DNA from: Chionoecetes opilio
Taxonomy: Eukaryota; Arthropoda; Malacostraca; Decapoda; Majidae
DNA: 64,000 bases
Assembly (NCBI GenBank): GCA_016584305.1
Contig: JACEEZ010022685.1
Location: 1 to 64,000 of the forward strand
Direction: 5' to 3'
Shown here piece after piece: positions 1-10,680 of this stretch. Made by a program: the position numbers and the translations under genes. Numbering within the stretch: the stretch's first letter is position 1; each line of letters opens with the position of its first letter. The notes below the pieces were generated by a model. That model did no database searches, was not told where the DNA came from, and worked only from the letters and a program-made list of their open reading frames with translations.

Positions 1-218
1 GAGAAAGGGAAAGAGAGAGAGGGGAAAATTTTAAGAGAGAGAGAGAGGAAGAGGGGGAAAAAAGGGGGAAAAGGGGGAAGAGGAGAGGGAGAGAGAGAGA
101 GAGTAGCATTTTACAGAGAGAGAGAAGAGAGAGGAGAGTAGCATTTTACAGAGAGAGAGAGAGAGAGAGAGTAGCATTTTACAGAGAGAGAGAGAGAGAG
201 GAGAGAGAGAGTAGCATT

Positions 219-261
<43 letters not shown>

Positions 262-593
262 CATTTTACGAGAGAGAGAGACTGAGAGAGAGAGAGAGAG
301 GAGAGGGAGCAGAGAGAGGAGAGAGGAGAGAGAGAGAGAGAGAGAGAGTAGTAAGAAGGAGAGAGAGAGAGAGAGAGAGAGGAGAAGCATTTTACAGAGA
401 GAGAGAGAGAGAGAGAGCAGAGGAGAGAGAGAGAGTAGCATTTTACAGAGAGAGAGAGAGGAGAGAGGAGAGAAGAGTAGCTTTTACAGAGAGAGAGAGA
501 GAGAGATTGTAGACGAGAGAGAGAGAGAGAGAGAGAGAGTAGCATTTTACAGAAAGAGAGAGGAGAGAGAGAGATAGTAGATTTTAGAGAGAG

Positions 594-652
<59 letters not shown>
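1..652. repeat. GA microsatellite with interspersed 13-mer
   Basis: Almost pure GA dinucleotide repeat, broken at irregular intervals by the 13-mer GTAGCATTTTACA (for example near 103, 150, 170, 211 and 257). The 13-mer recurs more than eight times, so the tract is a compound minisatellite, with GA runs of variable length as the variable part. No gene is seen. Confidence 0.95.
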
Positions 653-654
<2 letters not shown>

Positions 655-771
655 TGTTCCTGTATAAAGGGTTGGCTGCCTTGCTACCGTAATCCATGGT
701 GTTGCTGTTTCCTTGTTTGCACATCACTAACAAAGTTTGTTTCTTCATATCTACATCCTGTTCACTGCTAC

Positions 772-1686
772 CTACTGTAGATAACACTAAAGTCGCCAGT
801 ACAAAGTTTCTTTTCGGATGTACAGACGTGTGGTGGCGTTAATAGTTACATTTGTACATCCATGATTTCAGGACAGTTAGAAGGGGCTATCTGGAGAGTC
901 TGTGTCATTTTGTGTCTTCATCTGTGTCATAGTAGGGCTATAAATGAACAAATGACTAAAATGTCACCTGATTGGCGACCTACACTAAGATCGCCAGTTA
1001 GTGTTTATGTGCTGAGTGTCCTCCCGCCGTCGTCGTCGCCCGAAAAAAAAACGAGTAGTGAAATTGTAAACCGTCTATACTTGCAGCTACAAAGCATAAA
1101 ACCAGTAAGACGCCTTAATCGGCGAAGGACGAGTGAGCCCGTAGAAACCCGCCGCACCTGCGCACGTGCGGCGTCACCCGGAGTTTGACCTGTGTGACAT
1201 TGCTAGGTGTGTGGTCTCAAACCACACACCAAATTTCAACTTAGTCGGTACAGCGTTTCTCAGCTATAGCAAGATAACGTTGTCTGACACCCCTCACGCG
1301 GCACGCGCCACGCGCCATGCTGACCCCTCACGTGAGACAAAAACATATCAAGCAAAAATAGGAATTAAATGGGGCTATCAGATGGCCAAAGACCGCTTTC
1401 AATGGGAAAAGGGGGGTTCCAAAGATATACGCCCCGGGAAAAAACCCGGGGACGGTCGGTGGGGTGGGTAGCCGCCTACCCCGGAAAAAATGGGAGTGGA
1501 GTGAGGATCGTAACAACGGTAAAACCCAGTGTAGTTTATACATTTCCGTTTTAAAAAAACTACTGTGATATCTTCAGGGGGCACGGGGACACAGAGTATT
1601 TGAGGCTTTTATTTTCGAAAATTTTTTTGGCCCCTTGGCAAACCATAAGTGCAGGTGGCGACTTTTACTGTTTATCTCCCGGTAAT
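772..1686. mobile_element. Foldback (long inverted repeat) DNA element, copy 1
   Basis: The left end reads CTACTGTAGATAACACTAAA followed by GTCGCCAG. The right end near 1656-1686 is a decayed inverted copy (GGCGACTTTTACTGTTTATC). The left 330 bp are nearly identical to 52353-52690, and 1557-1686 resembles the right half of the related element at 53206-53325. It contains a perfect hairpin at 1206-1230 (10 bp stem, 5 nt loop). It has no transposase and is therefore non-autonomous. The superfamily is unknown because target duplications could not be fixed. Confidence 0.7.
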
Positions 1687-1859
1687 TTTTGGCATATATG
1701 TTTTTTCGTGATGTGGGTGTTTTGAGAGAAAAAGAGAGAAAAGAAAAAAGGAAAAAAGAAGAGGAAGAAAAAAGGGGGAGAGAGAGGGGGGACCAAAGGC
1801 AAAAGGTTCCCCACTCGGGCCCTCAAGCTCAAGCCTTCACCACAACAAAAAACCCTGGT
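1687..1859. other. Purine-rich spacer
   Basis: A/G-rich sequence between the foldback element and the first LINE fragment. No gene or known element is recognised. The exact 5' truncation point of the LINE could fall inside it. Confidence 0.4.
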
Positions 1860-2935
1860 TGGATGAAAAAAGGCTGTGAAAAAAAACCAAAACATGAGGA
1901 GGATGGGTTTAGAGAAAAACCAGGGGGTTGGGAAAGGGTTTAGGAAAGTTGGGGGCCAAGATTGGGCCAACAAGTATAAAGGGGTGGGTGGGGGGGGGAC
2001 TATGGAAGGGTTTTTTGGGGCCAGTCCCTGCATTTGTATGGCCTGGGGAAACAATGGTGTTTTTCTAGGAAGGGAGTTGGACAGATTGGAAGAAACCCAC
2101 AAAACAAAGCAGGCAGAATAGCATTGGGAAACCAATGTATGGGCAGGGGGGAAGCGATTAGAGGAGAAAGGGGAATGGAGCACGTTCAGAGAAGGATAGA
2201 AAAGGGCCCGGGAAAACTGGGGTTTACAGAGTAGCCCAAAAAATTGTTTGACAGAAAATGGGAAAGGGAAAGGTTGGGACTGGAATATGTAGGGGAAAAG
2301 TGGATAAAAAGACTCAGAAAAAAGGGGAAAAATGGGCCCAGGTGAACGGGGGAATTTTTGGGGCCCGGAGTGATGAGACAGGGGGGAGTAGGCTGTATGA
2401 AAAAAAGGAAAAAATAGGAGAGTGAAAAGAGAAAGGGAAAGAAGGGGGGGCTGAGGGGAATGAGTGGGGAAATTTCAAAAAGGGAATGGTACAGGAAAAA
2501 GGCCCCAGCCCCCGGTATGAAAGGTTTATAAAGGTGGTTTTATGGAGGGGCCCCTACTCTTAAGGGGCCAGGAAAAAAGTCGCTGGAGGAAAAATAGTCG
2601 TATGTACAGATGGAAAAAATTTTTTTTGGCAGAAAGGGGTTTTGGTGTAAAGTGTGGGGACAGGATTGGAGAAACCGTGGAGCACTTAAAAGCTGGAATT
2701 GGAACGGTAGGAGTATGCTGGGAAAAAAGATGTTGGAGGTAGTGGTAGGAAGGTCGGAGTGGAAAAAAAAGGCCCGGGGAGATGAGAGACGGGAAAAGAG
2801 TGGGATGGAAAAGTACCGGGCGGGGTTGTGTGTTTGGGGTGGAGGAGTGACAGTCGTGTGACGAGAGGGGTAAAAGAATTTTGGAGAACTCTTGGAGAGC
2901 ACGTAGGAGAGACCCTGGGGAGGCAGGGGGGGGCC
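1860..2935 (+). pseudogene. LINE family 1, copy A: 5'-truncated ORF2 C-terminal region
   Basis: This is the C-terminal third of the ORF2 polyprotein of a non-LTR retrotransposon, downstream of the reverse transcriptase catalytic motif. The reading frame is broken by many indels, but blocks survive: a segment reading KAGRIALGNQCMGR then EAIRGE near 2104-2165, and a zinc-knuckle-like CGDRIGETVEHL near 2655-2690. The terminal VKEFWRTLGEHVGETL lies near 2868-2915. The same order of blocks occurs in copy B (7666-8915), and the last part also in copy C (14008-14372). Missing 5' sequence is typical of LINE insertion by target-primed reverse transcription. No function remains. The homopolymers look stretched, so part of the damage may be sequencing error. 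Confidence 0.75.
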
Positions 2936-3110
2936 CCCCAAGTAAAGGGGGCCCCCCCCGTTAATGAATGTAAATGCAAGAGAGGAAAGGAGGGGAAAAA
3001 AAAAATCCCTATTTTTCCCTTCCCCCCCTTTTGCTTTCCCCCAACAGATTCCCATGTGGGGGGGAACCCCGGGGCCCAAAAGGCTTCCCACTGAAAAAAA
3101 GGGGGAAATT
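2910..3110 (+). repeat. LINE family 1 copy A 3' UTR (short form)
   Basis: Directly after the ORF2 end come one or two decayed units of a GGGGG-CCCCC minisatellite, then a purine stretch with a poly-A run (near 2990-3004). One unit of the CCCCAACAGAT...GTGGGGG...ACCCCGG repeat follows. The same order is seen after copy B, and in hugely expanded form after copy C. Confidence 0.65.
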
Positions 3111-5289
3111 TTTGGCTGGGGGGAACCCCCCAAATCAAATAAAAGAAAAGTTTCAACAAAAAACACTAAAAGGGGAAAAAAAAAAAAAAAAAAAAGAAAA
3201 AAATTAAAAAATCAACGTGGAAAAACAGGCGAAAACCCATCAACTTTGAAAAGGGGAGGTAGTTTAAAGTTATTTTTCAGGAAGTTAGGGGGGAAAAGGG
3301 GGTTTATCGTAGTAGATAGGCTTTGTGGGGGGTAGGGGCAGCAGGGGGGCAAAAGTCGAAATAGCGGGAATTTAGTTAGAGGGAAAAGTGTTTTTGGTAA
3401 AGGTTTTAAAAGATGGGAGCCATGTGAGACCCTTTAGGGAAACAGGAAGTTTTGGGCGGGCATCCCACTTAGGTCAAAAAGGGGTCAGAAGGGGGAAATG
3501 TTTTTGGTATGAAATTTGGGGAAAAGGGAAATTTGGGCGAGACAGGGGGGAATGGGTTTCGTGTGATGAGGTGGTGGGGAAAAAAGAGCAGGCACAGTGC
3601 CCGCTATTTTGTGAAAAAGTAACGGCCAAGGACGGGGTTTGCAGTGCGTTTAGCCCCAAAAATTGGTGGTGGCAAGAAACCGGGGAAGAGGAGGGGCCCA
3701 AAGAGTTTTAAAAGAGTCGGGGGCACAAAGGGAAACTGTGGTTTTTGTGGGGGAAAAGGGTTGGGGAAAGCGGGTTTTAATTAAGGATAGAAAGGGGGAT
3801 CCGAAACCCTAAAGGTGGGAAATGGGGCGAGGACGGGGAAAACTAGAACAGTGCAAGGGGGGAAATTTGAAGGAGGCAAAGGAGTGGATACAAGCCCTTT
3901 GGGGGGGGGGGATTTTTAAAAACCTCCCAAGAAAAGTAAGAAACATGGAGGCAAAAAAAGGGCAGGTAAGGGTAAGGGAGCAGGGTTTGGGGGGCCCCGG
4001 GACCCACCAGGGGCCCCCTGGGGAGGGGGGGCCTGCTTGATTTTAGGGGTCGCCAAAAAGCGGGGCAGCCCAAAAGGAGAGGGAGGGGGGAGCTGCAGCG
4101 GGGGTTGGGGGAAAGATGTCGTAGGGGTGGTTTTCTAGGGATGTTGAGGGTGTGGGTGAGGCTGGGGGGAGCCCCAGCGGAAAAAAGATGTCGAAGTGGG
4201 CCCGGCCAAAGGGGGGCTTTTGAGGGGGTTGGGGTTGAGATCGGGGGACCTGCCCCCTATCACCCTCGCCAGTTTGGAGGCCACTGAAGGGGGGGTGAGG
4301 TGGGGGGGTTTTCGATCCCCCCCCCCCCCTTCGTTTTTGGCCTGTAGCGGCAGCTAAAGCTGGAGGGCGGGGTTTTGGGGTTTGGGGGGACCTGATCCCC
4401 GCCCCCGGGTTGGGGTTTGTGGCCGCTACAGGCCCCATTTGGGGGAGATGAGGTAGTGGGGGAATTCCCAAAAACCCGGGGGGGTTCAGGACTGATAGAA
4501 CAACGGGGGGCAACCCGGGGGCAAAGAAGGGCCCCCAATACGTGTATAGGGGACATTTATGGTAAAGGGAATGTTAGGCGACCCCGTGGGAAAAGAGAGA
4601 CCAAAAGGGGGTGTGCGGGTTTTAGCCTGGGGTGGAAAGGGGTTTGGGAGGTTTTGTTGGAAGGGGGGTGAGGGAGCGGGGTTGAATGGTGGTTACGGGA
4701 AAGGGAAATTTGGTGAAAATTTGCGGGGAGGGGGGAAAAACCCCTTTAGGAGATTGGGCCCCCGAGCAGAGGGTGGGCAAGGTGAGGGAAAAGTGCCTTA
4801 AGGATATAAAAAAGGACAGGAAGAAAGAAAGAGTGGCTGGGGGGGAAATCAAAAAGGGCCCGACCTCGGGAAAATGAAGGGTATGAGGAAATGAGACGGG
4901 GACCCAAACAAGCGACTCCAAGAGGAAGGGTTGTAAGGGAAAGGGAAAACAGAGTGCAGTAAGGATTTCCCGGGGAATATGGAGTAAGCTTTATTTGAAA
5001 TTTGGGCGGTGCACTCCCAACCCCGGGTCTTTTTAGGGGAGACAAAATGCACCTTAAACCCGGGAAGGAGAGAGGCGGGTGTGTGGGGGAGAAAGGGGCC
5101 TTTAGTGGATACGCGCCCACCCTTTAGAGACTCTGCAAGTTGAGGGGAAAAGAGGGGGGACAAATTTCGAAGAGTGACTGTTGACAACAAAAGGGAAGTG
5201 AGGTTGGGGGGGTGTGAAGTTAGAGGATTTGGGAAAGTTTTAAAAAAAAGGAAAAAACCCCCAGCAAAAAAGAAATGGGAAAGAATGGG
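3111..5289 (+). pseudogene. Probable 5' part of LINE family 1 copy B (possible ORF1 remnant)
   Basis: This G-rich stretch lies directly upstream of the endonuclease domain of copy B, where a 5' UTR and ORF1 are expected. The only weakly protein-like segment is 3388-3711. It contains KCFWYEIWGKGKFGRD and further cysteines (QCPLFCEK), which could be a damaged CCHC zinc-knuckle region of a LINE ORF1; this is a guess. A poly-A-rich stretch at 3174-3200 may mark the tail of copy A or another junction. Two near-identical short blocks containing AAAGATGTCG (around 4111 and 4184) suggest a local duplication. No confident ORF1 can be called. Confidence 0.35.
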
Positions 5290-8200
5290 GAAAATTGACC
5301 AAATTGGGGTGACAGAAAAAACAAATGGGAGGAGAATTTAACTTAGATCTGGAGACTTACAGTTTTGATCGGCAAGGGTTTGAAAATAAGCCGCAGAAAA
5401 AGGGTTTTGGGGGAGTGGGATGACTTGTGAAAGGAAGGGAAACAGGTTAGATGTAGAGGGCAGGGAGGGGGTGTTTTTAAAAGGGGGGGAATAAAAGGGT
5501 GAGGTAAACATGGCAGCAGTCGGAATTAAGGTGCGAAAGGGAAAGGAGAAAGGATCTTGGGAAGTGTGTTTCATGACAGGGGAAAAGGAAAAGGAGCGAG
5601 AGCCGGAATGAAAAGGAAGTATAAATTGTGCAAAGGGGGTTTTTAGAAAAAGAAAAGAAGTGGAAAAAAGGATTGTGATGGGGGACATGAATGGTCACAT
5701 TTGGGGTGGGTTTGGGAGGAAAAGGAAAATAAATGGAAAAAGGCCCCCTTGCTTTCCTTTACTTGGCCCGAGGGAATGAATTAGGGAAAATTTTTAAAAG
5801 TGACCCTGGCTGAAGGAAGAGGGGCCTGGGTTTGGGAAGGGGGGAATGAATCTGCCATTGACTTTATGTTTGGAACCGGGAAGGCTAGAGAAACGGGTGG
5901 GGAAGTATGGGGGGTGGATGAGGAAAAGGACAATCGATTTTAGCGAGTGACCATAAAAAGCAAAGGTAATGGAGTAGAGTGTTTGGGAAAGGGAAAAAAA
6001 AGTTGAAAGGAAAGAGGAGAGGGGGAAAAAAGGGGGTTGGAAATTAGAAAATGCAGACTGGGATTATTTCAGAGAAGTGGTGAGTAATGAGGAATGGAAG
6101 CTGGGAGGAAAAGGTTTTAGGGTGAGAAAAGGGGGATGAGAGGGGAAAGAGAGATTTTTAAGGAAGCTAACAAATTTGGGGAAAAAGAGAGCATAGGGCC
6201 CCGAACAAAGGGGAAGAGGGGCAAAGGGCAGGACAAAAAAGGTTGGGGGGAACAATGAGATCGACCCAAAGGGCCCGGAAAAAAAAGGGAAAAAAGTCAA
6301 AAAGGAAGGTAGGGGGGGGGGGGGGGTTCTTTAGAAAAAAAATAGGGGAAAAAGTGAAGCTGAAAAAAATAGAGTAAGAAAGGGCATGGGAAGGGGTAAA
6401 GGGGGAAGCAAAAAGGGGTGAAATGCTTGGTTTAGGAAGGCAAGAGTTTTAATGAGAGAGGGAAAAATGATTCCCGAGAACTTAGGGAAAAAAGGGAGGA
6501 AAGGGGGAGGGAATGGTTTGTTTATTGAGAGGGGGAAGAGAGTAAGCATACAGGAAATTTAGAAGAAATTTGTGGTGAATGGAAGGTCACAAGGGGGAAA
6601 AAAGGAAAAGGCCAGAGCTGGGAGAAGAATTTGGAAAGATTTTTGGGGGGTTTTGAATGAGTCTGATAGTGACTTAGGGAACGTTTACCCTTAGGGGGGA
6701 AAAAAGAGGAAAAGAAGGGAAAAAGGAAAGAAATTAGAATGGATGAGATTTTAAGGGTATTGAAGAAAAAATGAAAAATGGAAAGGCCCCCCGGGAAAGG
6801 ACGGTATCCGAATGAATTGGGATAGAGAGGGAGGGGGGGAGGGGAAATAATTGAGGGGGAAAGCATGAGTTGTTTTGGGAAAAATATGGAGAGAGGAAAG
6901 GGGTTTCCTGGGGGCCTGGGAAAGGGCCAAATAGGTGACCCTCATACAAAGGGAGGGAAAAAAGAGTAGGAAGGGAGATTAAAAAATTTCAGGGGCCAAA
7001 AGCGGATGTGAACCGGGATGTAAGAATTTTTTGGGGGGGTTTCTGAATGGCCAAAACTAGGGGAAGTTGTGGAAAGAAATAAGGTGGGGGTTGAAAAGCA
7101 GAATGGAAATTTAGAAAAGACAGGAGAAAAGGTTTAGGACAAAAAATTTTTTTTGTAGTGAAAGAAAAGTGATTGAGGAAAAAAAGGAAGGGAAAGGGGA
7201 AAAAAGAAATATCTAAAACCTTTTCTAGATATTTAGAAAGGTTTTTGACGAGGGAAGGAGAAACTATTTTAAGGGATTGGGGACATTGGGGATGAGGGAG
7301 AAAGGGTTTTTTAAAATAAAAAGGGAGAAGTAAAGAGAAACACAAGGGGCCCAAATTCCCCCCGTATGGGTGACCCGAGGAAATGGATTGGGGGGTGAAT
7401 AGTAAAGGGGGGGAGTAAGACGGGGTTTTTGTCCTTTTTTCCCTTTTTTTGGGTTTTTTAGTTGAGGGAAATTTTCCCGTGAGAGTGAAGGTACAGGTCT
7501 GGGTGTGAAAAATTTGGGGAGAAGTGTTTAGTGTAATGATGGATGCAGATGATGTGGTGATCCTTAGTGAAAAACCCCAATGAGCTCCCAAAAGATGCTG
7601 AATGCTGTGGGGTGAGTATGGGGGGGACTTCAACGTTTTTGGCTCATTAAAAGGGGAAAAGGTAGGTGTTTTGGGGGGTGAATGGGGGTGACTTGATGAT
7701 GACAGGAAATTTTGGGGTGGGGGGGTTTTGGGGGGGAATGAAATTTAAAAAGAACGAAAAAAGTACAAGATCTGGGGGGATTTGGGTTTGGGTGATAAAG
7801 GCTGTGGAAAAAAAACTAAAAAATGAGAGGATAGCTAGAGCCCAAACCCGTGGGGGTTTGGAAAAAAGGGTAGGGGAGTTTTGGCCCAAAATGTCGGGCC
7901 AACCCAAATATGAAGTGGGGGAGGGGGACTATGGAAAAGGGGTTTTTGGCCCTTTCCCCCAGGCATTAAAGTATGGGTTTGGGAAAAAATGGTGTGGTTC
8001 CTTTTTGGGAAAGGGGTTGGGCAGATTGGGAAATAAACCCCAGAAACAAAGAAAGGCCCGAATAGCATTAGGAGCCCCAAAAGATATGTGGCAGGGGGAA
8101 AACGGGGAAAATTTGAGGAGGACATGGGGTTTGGGGCACGTTAAAAAGAGAGGATAGCCCAAAAGGGGGAAAGGGCGGGGGTACAGAGCCTTTTGACTGC

Positions 8201-8915
8201 AAACCCATAAAGGGGTGACAGCAAAAGGGGAAGCAAGGTTTGGGGCTGGAATATGTAAAGGGAAGTGGATGGAAAAAGACTCAGAAAAATGGAAAAAATG
8301 GACAGGTTTAAATGGGAAAGTTTGTGACAGGAAATGAGGGGGACATGGGGTATGGGCTGTATGGGAAAAAGGAAATAAATAGGGAGAGGGAAAAGAAAGG
8401 GGAAAAAAGGGAAAGGCTGAGGGGGGAAAAGAGTTTAGAAATAAAACGGGGAAAGGTACAGGGAAAAGGGCCAGCCACGGTATGAAAGGTTTTTATGATG
8501 GTGGCTATGGAGGGGGGCCTAAATCTTTTAGAGCCAGGACAAAGTTTGCTGGAGGTAAATAGGGGTATGTACAGGGTGGGGAAAATGATGGCCCGCAAGG
8601 TGGGGGTTTTTGATTGTGTGGCCCGGAGGGATGAAAACCCTGGAGCACTTTATGCGGAAAAGGAAAAAAGGGAGGGGTTTTGCTAGAACAAAGATGTTTG
8701 GAGGTTAAATGGGGAGGAAGGTCGGGGGTGGGGGGAAAAAATGGCGAAAAGATGAGAGACAGGAGAGTGGGGAGGAGTACCCGCTTTTGGGGTTTTTTTT
8801 GGGGCTGGTGGAGGGAGTGCAGTCGTTTTTGATTGAGAGTGGAAAAGAATTCTTGGAGGGGAAACTCTTGGAAGGGGCACGTAGGAAAGAGAGGATGAAG
8901 GAGGGGGCCCCTCAG
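5290..8915 (+). pseudogene. LINE family 1, copy B: ORF2 (APE endonuclease, reverse transcriptase, C-terminal domain)
   Basis: This is a decayed ORF2 of a non-LTR retrotransposon. Its product would nick DNA and reverse-transcribe the LINE RNA at the nick. The endonuclease is marked by MGDMNGH at 5678-5698 (the GD-x-N block), NESAIDFMF around 5846-5874, and SDH at 5946-5954, which carries the catalytic histidine. Reverse transcriptase blocks follow: KAPGKDGI near 6783-6808, a QNG-F-K block near 7100, a FLDI-KAFD-like block near 7224-7250, and MMDADDVVILSE at 7536-7571, whose ADD (7545-7553) carries two catalytic aspartates. The C-terminal part (7666-8915) matches copies A and C and ends ARRKERMKEGAPQ then a stop. 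Every domain is split by frameshifts and stops, so it is inactive as read. The motifs fit APE-type LINEs; I cannot name the clade. Confidence 0.8.
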
Positions 8916-9086
8916 TGATGGGGGACCCCCCCATTTAAAGTTTATGCAGAAGAGAGGGAAAGGAGGGGAAAAAAAAAAATCCCTAGTTTTGTTTCCCCCC
9001 TTTTTGTTCCCCCCCCCCCAAAACGATTACTGTGGGGGGAGAACCCCGGACCAAAGGCTTCACGACAGCATCTGGGGGTGACTCCA
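8900..9086 (+). repeat. LINE family 1 copy B 3' UTR (short form)
   Basis: The ORF2 stop codon sits inside the first unit of a CAGTGATGGGGGACCCC minisatellite (about two units). A purine/poly-A stretch (8948-8980) and a single unit of the 60 bp repeat (about 9000-9085, with CCGGACCAAAGGCTTCACGA) follow. The order matches copy A and the expanded copy C. Confidence 0.7.
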
Positions 9087-10680
9087 AACAAGATCAAATC
9101 AATAAAAAGGGCCACTCTGTGGCCGTGCCCTGCGCCCCCCTGGGGCCCCACAAACCTACACTACGTGGTCTTTGGGTGCCTGTGCATGACTGTGTGGGGG
9201 CCCCTGTGCATGACGTGCCCGGACTCCTCCCCCCGTGATCGATCCCCGCCTGACAAGGCGGCTCCCAGCCGGCTGACGTTCCACTGGCACCCCCTCATCT
9301 GCCCCCAAAGAGGTCCCCTCCCCTGGTGAGACCCTTCAGCCTGTAAACCCCTGAAGCTTACCGCCCCTTCGCCGCAATCATGCCTCCCCCCTCCCCGCGT
9401 TGCTAAAAAACCCACTGCTTCTGTTTTCCACCGCTTTGCTCCTTTCCCCCGCCCCTGCCTTTCCCCCAGCCTACCCCCTCTCTCATAGGGAAACTCAGGG
9501 ACCTCCGGTCCTTCTAACCCCTGCTAAGGTGGTCAAGGCCAGTTTTTGGCCGGTCCATAAAATAACCGGAACGGTCCGGAAAGGGGAGATTTTTCCCGGA
9601 ACGGAGTTTGTAGTAAAAAATTTTGGCATTTATTGGGAATGGAATGAAGTTATTAAAATAATAAAAATGTTTTATTCACTTTAAACGAACTTTTCTGGAA
9701 AATATACATTTTTTTTGGGGAAAAAAGATAAATCTGCGTGTCCATGCCTTGTATTGTAATGCCCGGCCCCCTTGGGCCCTGGCGTGGGCATGACCAGGTC
9801 TGGACACTGGTTGCCAGGGGTGGGCAAAACCCGGTTGGGACGGGTTTCATAAACAACTTTGTAATCCCTTTTCCTTTTGGCCAGGGTGGGCATAACCCGG
9901 TCGGGGGGACAGGGTTTGCCGGGCGGGGAATAACCAGGTTGGGCCCTGGTTCATAAAAAACATGTAGTATTTATTATCACCAGTGGGGAAATGATATTTT
10001 GCAGGTGTTTTTTTGCAGAACGATGCAAAGATCCACGGAAGGGAAAAAAGTTGATAAACATGAGTTACTTTTATAATTTTTTTCTTTTTAGACAGTACTG
10101 GGGGAAATAATATTTATTATTTATAAAGAATATATTTATAACTTAGATTAAAAAAAATAACCCTAAAAAAAGGTTTATTTATTAAGGCAATAACTTGACC
10201 CCTTGCGCTAATCGGTGGTGTGGTGAACTGTTAAAAATGATTTATTAGTTCGGAAGGACAAATCAAAAGGAACGTCATCAAGGAACAGTTTTTAAGATAT
10301 AAAAAAACCCTATAGCCCTTCTAAACCCCACCCACCACCCGTTTTGGACTGCCATAAAAAAAATTCCTTTTCCGGTTTATTGTGGGGCCCACTTTTTGGC
10401 TCCATCTTGGGGCACAAAAAAATTTGTGTCCAGAAATTTCCCCTGAGCATGATGGGGCGGGCAGGGCATAAAGTTTGGTCCAGCATCTGAGCATGACGGG
10501 GGGGCAGGGCGGGGGGCATAAAGGTTTTGAGGTGGCCAACCTTGACAACCCTTCCCCAGCCCCAGGGTCTGTTCTAGCGGGGGGATGGTCCGAAAATGCT
10601 GGGTGGCATCGGACCACACCCGCCTAAAGGTTCGGGAATTTTTCCCTATCTCCCCCGAACTGACTAACGACGACTTTTGA
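9087..10680. other. Unassigned sequence with short local repeats
   Basis: No gene is recognised. The block around 9785-9950 has repeated GGGTGGGCAAAACCCGG-type segments, which could be ends of a hAT-like non-autonomous element. The part from 9960 to 10290 is AT-rich. A segment near 10445-10530 repeats GAGCATGA-GGGG-CAGGGC-ATAAAG twice. None of these is enough for a named element. Confidence 0.5.

Noticed and set aside
862..1188. 108-codon frame repeated almost identically at 52418-52651
   Set aside because: It lies in the arm of a foldback element; the copies are too similar to test for coding conservation, and the arm is also present inverted.
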